Source of the DNA: Adenanthera pavonina | Lineage: Eukaryota; Streptophyta; Magnoliopsida; Fabales; Fabaceae | NCBI GenBank assembly: GCA_026686845.1 | Contig: JAIVEN010000013.1 | Location: 17,070,001-17,134,000 of the forward strand | Reading direction: 5' to 3' | DNA length: 64,000 bases | In this document: piece by piece, positions 1 to 12,282 of the stretch | Numbering within the stretch: position 1 is the first letter of the stretch | Layout of the letters: every line of letters begins with the position of its first letter | Program-made: the position numbers and the translations under genes | Notes under the pieces: model-generated | What the model saw: the letters and a program-made list of their open reading frames with translations, nothing else | Databases searched by the model: none | Told to the model about the DNA's origin: nothing

Positions 1-703
1 AGCTAGTTTTTGTGAAATTCTTTCCTTCCCAACCACTTTCCAGTTTTGACCAAGGTGTTTTGATGGGAGGAATGATGTTTTAAAACCATAAAATCATAAT
101 TAGGTGTGAGATTTTGCAAAAGGAAGCAAATATGGAATGATTTGAGCACGTTTTGAGAAAAACATATTTCTCTCCCTTTATGGCTGAGTTTGGCCAAACC
201 AAAAGTGTGTCTTATAGTGGGAATTTCATTAATTTGACCTCAAAAATAGATTTCTAATGGCCAAAAACATTATGAATAACTATATGCTTCATGATACAGG
301 CAAAGATAGACAAATTGACAATTAATTTAAGGGTTTTATTTGAGCCATATGTATTATACAATGAAATCAGGGGCTTGAAGCATTGTTTAATGTTGTCTAT
401 GTTGGAGATTGTGCCGTAGGCCAATCATTATATTATAAACATTGTACTTCATTATGAAAAAAGAATGTGTTCTTCTTTTTATTGCATTATTATATTGTTT
501 GCATGTTTTTCTTTATAATAATATCCTTGGATAAATTATTTTATCCTAAACGTCCCTAGTCATTCACTTTGTGGAAATAATGGTGAACTAAGACTAGTAT
601 GATTTTGATTAATAATTATGGGTTAATTATGTATGTGGATACAAATCAAAATCATAAGTATCTGTTAGGGAATAGACGCTGGATCGACCCGTTATGAGAA
701 AGC

Positions 704-2479
704 TGTTGGCGATTGTGCCCTAGGCCAATTATTGTATTATGAACATTGTACTTCATTATGAAAAAAATGTTTTTCCTTTTATTACATTATTATATTATTT
801 GTATGTTTATGTTTATAATAATATCGTTGGATAAATAATTTTTTATCCTAAATGTCCCTAGTCAATCATCTTTGTGGGAACAATGATAAATTAAGGCTAA
901 TATGACTTTGATTGATAATTATGTGATAATTATTTATTTAAAAACAAATCAAAATCATAAGCTCATGTTAGGAAATAGGCGCTGGATCGACCCGTCATAA
1001 GATAGCTACATGGATCAAGTCATGAGCATATCTCATATATATAACCGTGTCATTAAGCCTTTAGACCTGAGATCACCATGACTTCCTACATAAGGAACAC
1101 TATACTTTGCATAATCAAAAGTCACATTTAGTCGGGAGATCAGAAAGGCTATGATCGAGCATAGGGAAACTCATGTGGAGGAAGATGAATAGTCAAGATA
1201 GAATTTATCCCTCTAATTAATAGAGAGATATATCGTGTCCCCTCGATGAGTGAGATTGAGAAATGTATTCCTATGCTCGAATGGAAGAGTTTCCATGTGT
1301 TTTGTCATTCTGCTTAGAGATCGAGAAAGTGATGGTTGAGTAAGATGAGGATGACGTTTCCATGCCACATACTTGACCTATATATATCATGAGACAAAAG
1401 TGATGTGATCGAGTTATATGATAGATTACATCGGATCACCGATCTCATATGATTTGTGTAGTAGCAATGTCTTGCTAGAGGCCACTTGTGAATTGTGGGT
1501 CCAATAGTGTTATTGGCCCACTGCCAACATCATATGGGCCAATAGGGTCACATACAAGAACATACCAACTCGAGTTAAAATGTATCTAGATTCAATGAAT
1601 TTAAAGTTCAATTTAAGGTGATTGAATTATATATATATTTGATATATATATTTTTATAAAATTTTAAGTATATATATATGTTTGATATATTATATATTTG
1701 ATATATATTATATTATTGCAAAAAATATATATATTTTTTATTCAAATTAATTTAAATGAATTAGTTTTAAATTTAATTCTATATGATAAATTTAAATTTA
1801 AACTAATGTCATAATCTAAATTTGATTATATGATAAATTAACTCTAGATTTGATTCTGGATATAGATTTGATAATTACTTTAAATTTAATCTATTAGATA
1901 AATTTAAATTCAAACTAATTTATTTAATTAATATTTGATTTAGTTTAAATTATTGATTTAAATTAAACAAATATCAAATCCTATCTATATATTGATATAA
2001 ACTAGGATTTTTAGATACAGAATCAATAGAATTTTGACCCACCCTAGAAAGAGAATGGCCGTACACTTAAAGAGCGAAACTGTATGGATGAACAGCTGGG
2101 CTGTACGGACAAATAGTGAAAACTATATGGACGAACAGTGGAACTATATGGACTAATAGTAGGACTATATGGGCAAATAGCAAAATTGTACTGATGAATA
2201 GCAGGACTATACGGACAAACAGTGAAATTGTACGAACGTATAAATGCTCACAAATAGAGGTGCTAGCACGCCATTCGAGTTGGACACACCGCTTGTGTGG
2301 ATACGGTAAAGGGAGATGATTAGATGTGTTAGTTCCTAGGGTCCAATGAAACAAAAAGAACACCAAGGAACACATCGAAGGTAAATTCTTCTTCTGCATC
2401 TCGATTTAAGCAACATTGATGGATTCGCAAGATGGATTTAGGTGGAGTTTTCCGCTACGTGTGTATCGAAATTCCAACA
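704..2479 (+). mobile_element. Solo LTR, TGTTGG family (inner copy nested in the outer one)
   Basis: Begins TGTTGGCGATTGTGCC and ends ATTCCAACA. Flanks are AAAGC (699-703) and ATAGC (2480-2484), a 5-bp duplication with one changed base; the third family member at 55560 and this copy itself carry ATAGC/ATAAC-like sequence at the equivalent spot, so ATAGC is the original. About 1.78 kb, longer than its relatives partly because of a 21-bp tandem array at 2078-2240. AT-rich blocks at 1627-1990 are family features. No coding sequence is seen. Confidence 0.85.
2078..2240 (+). repeat. Minisatellite, about 7-8 degenerate units of 21-22 bp
   Basis: Units follow the pattern CTRTAYGGACRAATAGTGRAA, for example ctgtacggacaaatagtga, ctatatggacgaacagtgg, ctatatgggcaaatagcaaa, ctatacggacaaacagtgaa. 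The array sits near the 3' end of the inner solo LTR. The outer copy (around 3535) and the third copy (around 56965) have at most one or two recognisable units, so the array expanded in this copy or its source element. Confidence 0.85.
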
Positions 2480-4913
2480 ATAGCTGCATGGATCAAGTCA
2501 TAAGTATATCTTATATATATAACTGTGTCACTGAGACCTCAAACCTCAGATCACCATAGCTTCCTACATGGGGAACATTTAATCGGGAGATCATAAAGGT
2601 TATGATCGAGCATAGTGGAATTTGTGTGGAAGAAGATGAATGGTCAAGATGGAATTTGTCCCTCTAATTAGTGGAGATATATATCTAGGCCCCTTAATGA
2701 GTGAGAATGAGAAATGCATGGCCATGCCTGAATGGAAGAATTTCCATTTGTTTTGTTAGTCTGCTTAGAGATCGAGAAAGTAATGATCGAGTTAGATGAG
2801 GATGACGTTTCCATACCTTATGCTTGACCCATATATCATGAGACAAAAGGGATGTGATAAGGTTATATGATAGGTTGTATCAAATCACCGATCTTATATG
2901 ATTTGAGCAGTTACAATGTCTTGTTAGAGGCCACTTGTGACTTGTGGGTCCAATAGTGTCATTGATCCACTGCCAACATCATATAGGCTTGCAGGGTGGC
3001 ACACAAGAATGTACCAACTTGAACTAGAATGTTCAGATTCATTGAATTTAAAATGTGTCTAGATTAAATGAATTTAACATTCAATTTAGGGTGGATGAAT
3101 TTTATAAATAAATATATTTATATATCTGATATATATATTTTATAAAATTTGAAATATATATATGTTTGATATATTATTTCAAAATATACATATATATATC
3201 ATTTAAATTAATTTAAATGAATTAGTTTTAAATTTAATTATATGTGATATATTTAAATTTAAACTAATATCATAATCTAAATTTGATTTATATGATAAAT
3301 TAAATTTAGATTTGATTCTGGATATATATTAGATAGCTAGTTTATATTTAATCTATTAAATAGATTTAAATTTAAACTAATCAATTTAATTAATATTTAA
3401 TTTAATTTAAATATTTGATTTAAATTAATCAAATAATAAATTCTATCTATATATTGATATAGACTACGGTTATTAGATATGGAATCAATATAAAGTCTCT
3501 ATCCACCCTAGAGAGATAGCGGCTGCACACTTTCGAAGAGAATGTATAGATGTTTGCAAACAGAGGTGTTGGAACACTGCTCGAGTTGGACTCACCATTC
3601 ATGTGGATACCGGTAGAGGGAGTTGATCAAACGTGTTTGTTCCTAGGGTCCGAAACTAAAAAAAACCAAAACAACACACACCAAAGGTAATATTCTCTTC
3701 TACATCTCAATTTAAACAATATTGACAAATCCATGGGAGGAATTTCAGTGATGTTTTCTACTGTGCGTGTACCGAGATTCCCAACAGTCTAGGGACTTGA
3801 GGAAGCTTGTGCAATCGTTGGAAGTATAGAGTATAGCCAAGGGAAGTCATCAAGGTAGCTAAGTTTACAATTTTTCTTTATGTTCTTTCATTGTTTGTCC
3901 TATGATCAATTGTATTGCCATATTGCAATTGTATTTTCTTTGACTAGTTTTAGGTGCAATATGAGGGGTTTTATTTCTTGGGATGTTCATTTTCTAAGCC
4001 ACTATTCTGTTGAAATTTTTATGATTTATATGGCAATTGATTGATTAAGGTGATTTTAAGTGATTGTCTTGTGAAATGATTGACATGAATGCATGAATTA
4101 TAGCCTGCTACTAAGATTGTCCCCAATCTAATCCCCTCAAGTATCCCAAAATTTTTGTTTCTAATGATGGCAAGGCCATCAAGAAGGCAAAGGGCAAGGA
4201 GAAACCTATTGATGATTAATTTAGTTATTGCCATTGCCACTTGTGTTTTCATAATTGTATGTAAAATTATATGTGAATTTGTGAAGTTATGTCTTGCTGC
4301 CATTATGCTATTTTAAGTCTCTTTTGATGATGAGAACATAACATGAACAAAGTTTGAGAATGTATATAATGTATGCATGCACTTTTGTGAAGTTATGGTA
4401 AATTCTGGCCAATATGCAGATTTGCCAGTTATTTGGGTACTATTCATTCAAAATATGAAATAACATATAAATTTTATACATTTTCAAAAACTAGATAGAT
4501 AGGGCTTTCAGACAAGCCAAAGATCACATGAAATAGATATTTGTACCAATTGTTATGAATTTTTGAATTTAGGTCAAAACACCTGAAACAAAATTTTGAT
4601 CATTTGTGTAGTACATTGTTTAGCAATAAACTGTATAAATTGGTGCGGTCAAATACAAGTTTGATATTTTTCCCTTGTAGATAATGTTTCTAGGTTCATT
4701 TAGAAACTTGAACCACATAATAGGATTTTTTAGATTTAGTTATGATTTTTCAAAGTTCATATAGAAAATTAGGGTACCAAATGAATAGTGTTATGTTTTT
4801 TGTTTTAATTATTTTGGACCCTTTAATGATTCAAGTCTCTAATATGAGTCAACTAGACAATAAATATGCTATACTACTTAGGAAAATGTATTTAAAAGTA
4901 AGTGTTACGCTTT

Positions 4914-4926
4914 TGGTATCAGGGCA
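4914..4926 (+). other. Primer-binding site of gypsy A
   Basis: TGGTATCAGGGCA lies four bases after the LTR end. It matches the usual plant initiator-Met tRNA primer site TGGTATCAGAGC at 11 of 12 positions. It fixes the orientation of gypsy A as plus and marks where its internal region starts. Confidence 0.75.
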
Positions 4927-6288
4927 ATGATCTGGGCAAATCTTTGCAGTAACAGGGGAAAGTAATCCTCTTAGTTATAGTTTCTTGTTTAATATAAAAT
5001 ATATTCCTTATAAAAGTCTAGCCTAAAACTGTTTTAATGGCTTAAGAGATTAGTCTTAAAAATATCTTATAATAGTTGCTAGATTAGTTGAGGATGTTTT
5101 ATAGATGTGTTTTCTTTAGGTCTTGAGTCTTTTTAGAGTTAGATCCTATCAGTAAAGAGATATTAGGGTCATAGAGGATCCTAGTAGGGCTCAGAGATCA
5201 TAGCAAATTTCATGGTCATAGTAGACCAATAGTAAGGGTGTAGTAGACCTCTAAAGAGAATGGGATAATAAAAGATTGATGACCCCTACAGTTCTGATAG
5301 TTCTCGAAAAGAGGAGGACCTAGGATGATTTTAAAAAGATATGAAACCTCACTAATTAGCAACTAGTATGAATGTTTACCTAAGACTTTTCTTTAATGCC
5401 AAGCCACTGATTAAAAAGTAGTTTGGAGATGTGATGGTAGGTGTTGATAATGAATATGAGAAGTAAGTATTACACCTACAAAATATGATTAGTGGAAAGA
5501 TGTTTCTAGTAATGAATGTAAGATGCCAGTAAGGAATAAATGATGATAATGAAAGAAGTATTTATGAAAATAATCAATGGGGGAAAACTAATGTATAAAA
5601 GAAGATAAGATAGAAAAGAGAAATGAGTAACACCCAAGTGTAGGAAATAGGCTTGAGTCTAATCACGGTCCTATAGAGGAGAATATAAGATCTAATAAAA
5701 TTTTTAATGATAATAGCCATAGAGTTATGACTAGTTGAAAGGATAGCCTGAATCTAGAGAGTAACCTCATAGCAGCAATCCCTTTAGGTATAATCTTTTA
5801 AGAGCAAGTAAGTGTACCTCTAGGAAAAGAGGTGGATCGGCCCATAAGTTATGATAAGTGAGTTTGGGCTTGCTATACATATTACTTGGATTAAGTAGGT
5901 AGCTTTTCCAACTAAACCAAGCACTCCAAATCCAAATGATTATTAAAGCTATTTACCATAAATGTCAAGCTAGATTTAGAGTGTATGTTCAAGTTTTTCT
6001 AAGAGCTAAATTAAGAGCGAAGGAATTCTATGAAGGGCGTCATGATCATAAGCTCCCTGCAAGTACTAGATGCCATAACGAGATTATGAACTCGGGAACT
6101 GTATTAAGGAGTTCCCTTGAGGTCAAATGCATTACACTCCAACAAACTATGTCATTGCCTATACATTTTAGGTAAGGTGTTATCATGAAAAGAAGCTGAG
6201 GCAATAGAAGTCTTTGAAGAGTTTCTAGGTCCAGTAGAGATAACAGATGGTAATGCTAAGTTTGACAATAGTACTTGAGCCCCATAAG
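4927..6288 (+). other. Gypsy A leader and unassigned internal sequence
   Basis: Purine-rich, stop-dense sequence with no reading frame I can assign. It follows the primer site and precedes the inverted LTR at 6289. Phrases near 5150-5230 (aggatcctagtagg...agatcatagcaaa) loosely resemble the 3' internal region of the same family at 25420-25480. The 79-codon open frame at 5936-6175 has no recognisable domain and I do not call it a gene. Probably the leader of gypsy A plus rearranged internal DNA. Confidence 0.4.
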
Positions 6289-9193
6289 TGTAACACCTTA
6301 ACTTATGACCATATTACTTATTTATTAGACCTTACTATGACCCATTGATCATATTTAGAAGCTTGAATTACATGATAGATTATGATAGGAAATTTTTCTC
6401 TTCTTGGGTTACTTTTCATTTAGTAAACCTTTTTTTCAAGAAAATTTTGAAAATTCATAACTAATTATAGAAAAATTGTATCAAGGTGATTCAAGTCTCT
6501 AAAAATAGTTTAAGATTTCATCTATATGGGAAAAAAAAATGAAATGGTGTGTTAGTTATGCAAATTAGTACATTTTATTGCACAAATTTACTGTTCAAGT
6601 GGTCATTTTTCTCTTTTCTTCGAGGATTTTGGCCATAAATTTAAAAATTCATATCTAACTCTATACTAATCCAAATCATGAATTATATATACCATTGGAA
6701 AACACTGTATGTCTACTTACAATCATATTTTTCTTGTATATTTAATCAGCCTAAACAGGGCACAACTTCAATCAGTAAGGGTCAGAACATCATTTTTACT
6801 AGAATAGTCTTGGAAAAACTTGCATATTTCTCATGAGACAGCTCTAATTGAACTCAAACTAATGGCATATTGAACTCAAAATATAGATCTTTCCATGCAT
6901 AGATACCATATATTTTTTAGAGTTTTGTACGAACTTCTATTGCCTTTTAAAATAAATAGTACAGATGGTAAAAATCATAGTTTTCTTATCATTGGCCAGT
7001 TTTAACCCTTATATTCAAAAATTCACTATAAATTGTACACATGCCCAATTTAGGTGTTCTTTGGCTTGATAAAAAGCTTACTCTATCTAATTTAAAATAA
7101 TATATAACAGTCATATTGGATGCTCTGTTTCAAATAGCATACCCCTATTTATTTCATGATTAATTATCTTGGATAGTAATAAGCATCTCTTAGCAAAACT
7201 AATTGCACATGCCTACTATATCATCAAAACATTTTTCCATTCCATACTAAACATCATGTAAAACACAAGGAACATAACCATGTTAAATTACAAAGTCATA
7301 ACATTTTACATGATTTAATAAAAATTGCTGAAATGACACTTCATAATTGTCACAATTTGCACAATCACCATGCTTCTCTTCCATCCTCTTAGCTTCTTAA
7401 TATCTTTGCCATGGCTTGGGCCTAGCATGTTAATACTTGAGGCGATGAGATTAGGACAATTCCAGTAGTAAGTTACATGCCATGCAATTATGTGAATCAT
7501 TTCAAATAAATGCACATTTGATCACATATAATCACATCAATCACATTTAAACAATAAATTGCCACATTGGTCATAAAAATTTTGGTAGCATAACGGCTTA
7601 GAAAATGCACATCCCAGGGTGTAAAACCCCTTATTTTACATCCAAAACCAATCAAAGAAAACATAATCACAATATGGCAACATATTTTCATCAAATAAAC
7701 ACAATGATAGAACATAAAGCATGAAAATGAAACTTAGCTACCTTGAAGCATTTCTTTTGCTCTTCCTCTTGGATGCAAGGCTTCCATTAACACACTTAGG
7801 CTTCCTCAAGTCCCTAGGCATCAGCAAACAATGGCTCAAGCCAATGATGTCATAACATGAGGTATAAAGTTCATATAAAACCCTACAAACCCTTGAAAAT
7901 CCACTTTGGCTACCTTAGTTTATATCATGGAGCATATATTTATTCCTAAGGTTTTTGGCCATGGGGAATCCATTTTTGGGATCTAAACAATGAAATTACC
8001 AGTTCAAGAACCACTTTTGATTTGGCAAAAATTTGACCCATAGGTGGAAGAGTAGGTTTTTCACAAGCTTTCTCTAAAACACACCTAGTTTGCTTCCTTT
8101 TGTGAAAAATCATACTTAATCACCAATTTATGGTTCAAAAACAACTTCCCTCCCTTAAATCATGTTTAGGCTGAAATTAGGTAGTGAGATGAGAAGAGAA
8201 AATTGCAAGGAAACCAACCCAACCACTAAGAAAATAAGCTAGAACTCATCAAGATCATAGGTTAGGTGGCTTACCAGTTCTCCTTGATTTTCTTCCTATT
8301 TTCTTCTATTTTTTCTTCCTCCTTCACATTACCTTCCTTCCTTTTTCTCTTGGCTGCAGCTTCTCTCTCCTTTCTTTTGCAAAAATGTTGACCAAATGGG
8401 CTAGGAAGGGTATTTATAATGGCCATTAATCATACTTAGTTTTTGCTAATCAAGGTTGCTTTTACTAATTACCTTGATTAATTCTAATCAAAACTTAGCC
8501 ACTAAGTTTTCATTTTTAGCAATGGCAGTTGATGTGGCATGATTTAAGAGGGTCTCATCTTCAAAATACTATATATTTTTCTCAATCCAGTAATACCTTG
8601 TATTAGTTATTTTATTCTTGAACCAATAAAATTACTTTTGCCTTATAATTTGACTTTATTGGAATAGGAGTAAAGCAAACTTATGTCTCATATTACTTTA
8701 TTATCCAATTTCTAAAAAAACTCCTTTTACAGTGTCCAATAGCTTTTTTTTTACCTTTTTAGCTTTTGCAGATTAAAAAGTAATTTTATCTATAAAAGAA
8801 GTTATTTTTTAACCTTATTATTTCTATATCCTTTAACATTAACCCTTATTGCCATACACCATTAGACTTATCTCATTAAGAGCTTCGTTTTGATAGTAAT
8901 TTTGTATATTTTCAAATTTACCCCTAACCTAGGAAAATTATAATTCTTAATTCTTTTGAATCATTAACTATAATTTTCCTTATGACTATTTTCACTTTAA
9001 CTCCCAACGTATTTTTTATTAGTTAGGGACAAAAATGCATTTATCATTTGTTAGGGGTAAAATTGTAATTTTTCATTTTTTGTCTGGCGGGTAAAAATAA
9101 TCTCTTTGCCCTAATTCACGCAAAAATGATGTATGTCTATTTTCACAAATTCCTTATATATTTCTAGATATTCTAGCTTTTAGAGATGTTACA
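6289..9193 (-). mobile_element. Gypsy LTR, minus orientation, inserted in gypsy A
   Basis: Starts TGTAACACC and ends GATGTTACA on the plus strand. Read on the minus strand it runs from TGTAACATC to GGTGTTACA, the same ends as the LTRs at 50646 and 59462. Its interior is the reverse complement of the gypsy A 5' LTR over long stretches (7590-8230 against 1-399 and 3787-4040). It separates the leader of gypsy A from its gag. Flanks are ATAAG and CGAAG, only 3 of 5 identical, so a TSD is not established. No pol tail or primer site lies beside it, which favours a solo LTR about 2.9 kb long over part of a complete element. Confidence 0.7.
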
Positions 9194-9459
9194 CGAAGCC
9201 AATGTCGTTAAAATATATATAAATGAGGTGTAGTAATATATAGGTAGCAAGATTCCAATTTATTAGTAATAAAATAGAAAGATAAGGGGTCAAGATATGA
9301 TGATGTATTTTCACCAATGATATAGTGAAATCAGTAGCTAATATAATTATGGAGTTCAAATTGTTATTATTTACAATTATTAATTGCAAGATAAGAGTTA
9401 TTAGGATACAAAGAGCTGTTCAGCAAAGGTTGACAGTATAAGTACAAACCTCTCAAATG

Positions 9460-10470
9460 ACTCCAGTAGTAGTAAATGAGGGTATTCTTATTCTAGATCC
9501 CTTACAAATGATCCTTAGTAGATTGGATCAGCAGTAGAGAATGATTGAGCAATAGCAAGAGATAGTTAGTGCTCAAGGACAACAAGGGAAAAAGTTAGAG
9601 TCCTTAAGGTTTTGCGTATACTATAACAGCCTTATGCAAGTTATGTAGTTTTTGCGAGACAAGCTGCTGGGCAACTGAACGAGTTCATTAGCCACCAACA
9701 TACAATTGCACAATTTAAAAAGTATTAACTTCCATCTTTTAATGTTAAAGTAGATGTGCAAGTTGCCAAAGAATGGATTATGAGCTCTTAAAAGATTTCT
9801 AAGAAAATAGGCTGCATGTTGGAAATGGAAGCCTAATGGTAATTTATACATTGGAAAAGGAGACTGACCGATGGTGGCAGAACACAAAGTAAACTTTTTA
9901 GACAAGTAATACTCCATTGACTTGGAAAATATTTATAGAATAGTCTATGAGATGTACTTTTCCGGGTCAGTAAGAGAAGAAAAAGAAGCAAAGTTTATAA
10001 TGATCAGCCAAGATGAGAATGAGTTAGTCGATGGATGTGTAGCAAGGTATAACCAACTGACTCGGTATTTAATCTTCCTCCAACCATAAGATGATGAGTG
10101 ATGAAGGATGGAGAGGCTGGAAAGGGGCCTAGAGTAGTAATAAGAGAAGAGTTACCCAAATGTAGTTTTAGACTTTTAGTTTAGTGATTGAAATGAACAA
10201 GATCACTTAAGATAGTCTGAATCGCAAGCATATTGCATAGCACCTCCAACTAATAGCAATAATAAGAAATTACGGAGAAAGAAGTAGTAAGTAAGAGTAT
10301 GAAGCCTTGAAATATCAAGGTATTCAAAAAGCAAGGCAAAAAGTGTAGAGGAGATAGCTTTAGTAAGCCAGCTCATGTTTGTTAGAATGTGGAAAGGATC
10401 ATAGTAGAAGGCTATGCTTAGCAAAGTAGAATTTGTGCTTCAAGTATAAAAAGCCAGAAGAATATACCCG
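9460..10470 (+). pseudogene. gag: Gypsy A gag (Retrotrans_gag type), decayed
   Basis: Capsid and nucleocapsid protein of a Ty3/gypsy element, readable only in pieces. In order: PSFNVKVDVQVAKEWI at 9728-9776, like the P.F.G..DP..AE.WI start of the gag domain; YTLEKETDRWWQNTK at 9845-9889, like the Y.L...A..WW motif; YFSGSVREEKEAKF at about 9955-9995; then ARYNQLTRYL at about 10048. From 10376 come C...CGK.H.....C and CFKYKKPEEYTRD, a double zinc knuckle that has lost several cysteines and a histidine. Stops interrupt every domain, many at TAG or TGA where Gln, Trp or Arg is expected. The start codon is not identifiable. The gag family is secure; the exact ends are not. Confidence 0.7.
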
Positions 10471-10559
10471 TGACGGTACTATGGAGATGGCTAATACCAT
10501 ACCACAAGTACAAGAAAGAGTCTTTGTGGTATCCTAATATGAGGCTTGCAAGTCACCTA

Positions 10560-10930
10560 ACTTTATTAATAGTATGATTCAGGTGCAAGCCATTCTTTTG
10601 TGTTTTATAACGATAATAAGGGGTTCACTCTGGGAATTACTATCGTATAGATATATGAGAATGTCTTAATGAGAAATAGGGTCATAATCTCCATTGTCTA
10701 TCTAAATAATCACCATAGCATTACAAAGATTTGTATGCCTTTCCCTAGCAATGATGTGAGCATTGGCATGAATAACCTCTTACAAACAATCTCCTCATAG
10801 ATTGCAAGAGTAAGATGATAATTTTGCTTACCCCTGAAGGTGTTCTATGTGTTAAGATTAAATTAAATGTTATTTTGTTAGCTCAAGCCAAGAAATGCTT
10901 GAAAGGAACATTAAGGCATGAAGTGTGATC
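10560..10930 (+). pseudogene. pol: Gypsy A aspartic protease region, decayed
   Basis: YDSGASHSFV is encoded at 10573-10602, the active-site motif of Ty3/gypsy retropepsins, and the catalytic Asp is intact. About 160 bases further come SIGMN (usual form LGMDWL) and, in another frame from about 10798, IDCKSKMIILLTPEG, matching the IDC..K.V.F..PEG strand after the flap. Frame changes and stops separate these pieces, so no protein can be made. The reverse transcriptase, RNase H and integrase core that should follow are not recognisable in gypsy A: the next family sequence is the 3' end at 25212. A large internal deletion is inferred. Confidence 0.7.
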
Positions 10931-11811
10931 CTAGAAAGCTAAAAATAATGGTAGGTAGTTAGAGAAGTGCAAAACCTTGAGAAAACTGATTGTTGAGCTT
11001 AGTATGAAATCTAGCTATGAGAGAGTTCTTGGCCGAAAATCTCACAATAAATGAAATCCTCTAAAGGCTGTGAAAGCAGGATAAATGGGAAGTAGCTCTT
11101 GGGAAGAAATCAAATTGAGTAGCTCTTGGAAAAATCCCAATTGAGCAAAGAGATGAAATCCTCCATAAGAAAAAAGTTGCCAAGGCAAAGCGAAAGGAAG
11201 TGGCTCTTGGGGTGATGCTCAGTTGAGCAAGAACGAGTAATGGTGAGAGGCCAAGGGTTAGATTCTAACTGAGCAAGCAAGAAATTTCTGAAGGGTTAAG
11301 AAGTTTTCCTTAAATTGCCAAATCACTAAGTATCCTTGGCTAAATTGTTAAAGGAAGTTATGTATGAGACAAACAAAAGCAGATATGCTGTGAGAATAAA
11401 GAGATAGTAACTATTGCCTTAATATTTTTCAGACCTCAACTCATAGAAAGCCCAAAGATTTTAAAGGCTATAATGAGATAAGTAAAGTACAGAGTCTGGG
11501 GGTATCCTTATATACATAATGGCGTCAAGGTAAATGAAATCTCTAAGCTAGTAAAAGCTATAGTAATATAAGGCAATTTGAATGTAAGGATTAATGCCTT
11601 AAAATTTAAGCAGTAAGTTATCTAGAGATCACATCAATGAGTTATGGCTTAAAAGAGAGCCTAATACTATATTCTCTAAATCCAATAGTGGCATGAGTAT
11701 AGCAAAACCCCTCAGCATTCTTCAGTTAAGCTTGCTCAGGTGAGAGAAATTTCAGGATGGGTGACCTATTGGGAAGCAAAAAGATGTGGCAATAGTTAAA
11801 TGTGGACACCA
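10931..11811. other. Unassigned gypsy A internal sequence
   Basis: Stop-dense, purine-rich sequence with no domain I recognise. A short phrase recurs three times between about 11090 and 11230 (agctcttggga..aaatc.aattgagcaa), suggesting a small local duplication. It lies between the protease region and the TSD TAGAG of the next insertion, so it belongs to the body of gypsy A. Confidence 0.4.
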
Positions 11812-12282
11812 TAGAGTGTTAGATATGCTGGCTTCCCAAGAGGTGGGGTGAATTGGGAAGATTAAAATTTTCAGCAAAAATCAAAAAAGTAATGAAAGCA
11901 AAAGTGACAGTAAAAACAGAGTATAAAGAAATAACAAGGTAAGAGCAGTAAAAGAGAAGGGAAGACACAGATGTTTATCCTGGTCTGGTCTCTTTATCTT
12001 GATCTACATCCAGTCCTCAAGCTACCACTTGAAATTTTCCACTATCTTGCAAGAATTCAGTGGGCTTCTTGCAATTGCCTCAGTACAACTTGATGCTCTG
12101 TTCTAAGTGCTTACATTCTCACTCTTTGCACTCTAGCTAAGTGCTTCCTAAATCCCTTGTGATATCCCCTCACAGGAAAATCTTTCTTCCAGATGAAGAT
12201 AAGATTAATTACAGTGATTGAACTCTCTAATTTATAGTGTGTATGAAAGTTGAAGTACAGAGAATGAAGTATGTGAGAGTAG

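Larger units (their letters stand above)
400..3786 (+). mobile_element. Solo LTR, TGTTGG family (outer copy), with 5-bp TSD GTCTA
   Basis: Begins TGTTGGAGATTGTGCC and ends GATTCCCAACA, an inverted TGTTGG...CCAACA pair. It is flanked by perfect GTCTA repeats at 395-399 and 3787-3791. It is made of 400-703 plus 2480-3786 (about 1.6 kb), split by a second copy of itself. No internal coding region is present, so it is a solo LTR left by LTR-LTR recombination. Orientation is inferred from the right end, which resembles a U5 end (TTTTCTACTGTGCGTGT...CCCAACA, like the TTCCGCTGCG ends of plant copia LTRs). An AT-rich zone with TTTGATATATATAT runs occupies about 3100-3460. The superfamily (probably copia) is an inference. 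Confidence 0.85.
1..4909 (+). mobile_element. Ty3/gypsy element A, 5' LTR (left end outside window)
   Basis: Non-coding. The stretches 1-399 and 3792-4909 read as one sequence once the insert at 400-3791 is removed, and they match in reverse the separate LTR at 6289-9193 (for example the segment around 'gggacttgaggaag' and 'caaggtagctaagttt'). The right end is GTGTTACG, close to the GGTGTTACA end of the other gypsy LTRs here, and is followed after four bases by a tRNA-like primer site, so this is a 5' LTR in plus orientation. The last base is mutated (CA to CG). Its left end lies before the window. Assignment to the chromovirus (Tekay/Del-like) group rests on the gag, protease and pol tail of the same family further right. 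Confidence 0.75.

Noticed and set aside
5936..6175. 79-codon open frame in the gypsy A internal region
   Set aside because: No domain and no support from related copies; surrounding sequence is stop-dense.
6284..9198. Perfect TSD for the inverted gypsy LTR
   Set aside because: Flanks ATAAG and CGAAG agree at only 3 of 5 positions, so I list the LTR without a confirmed duplication.
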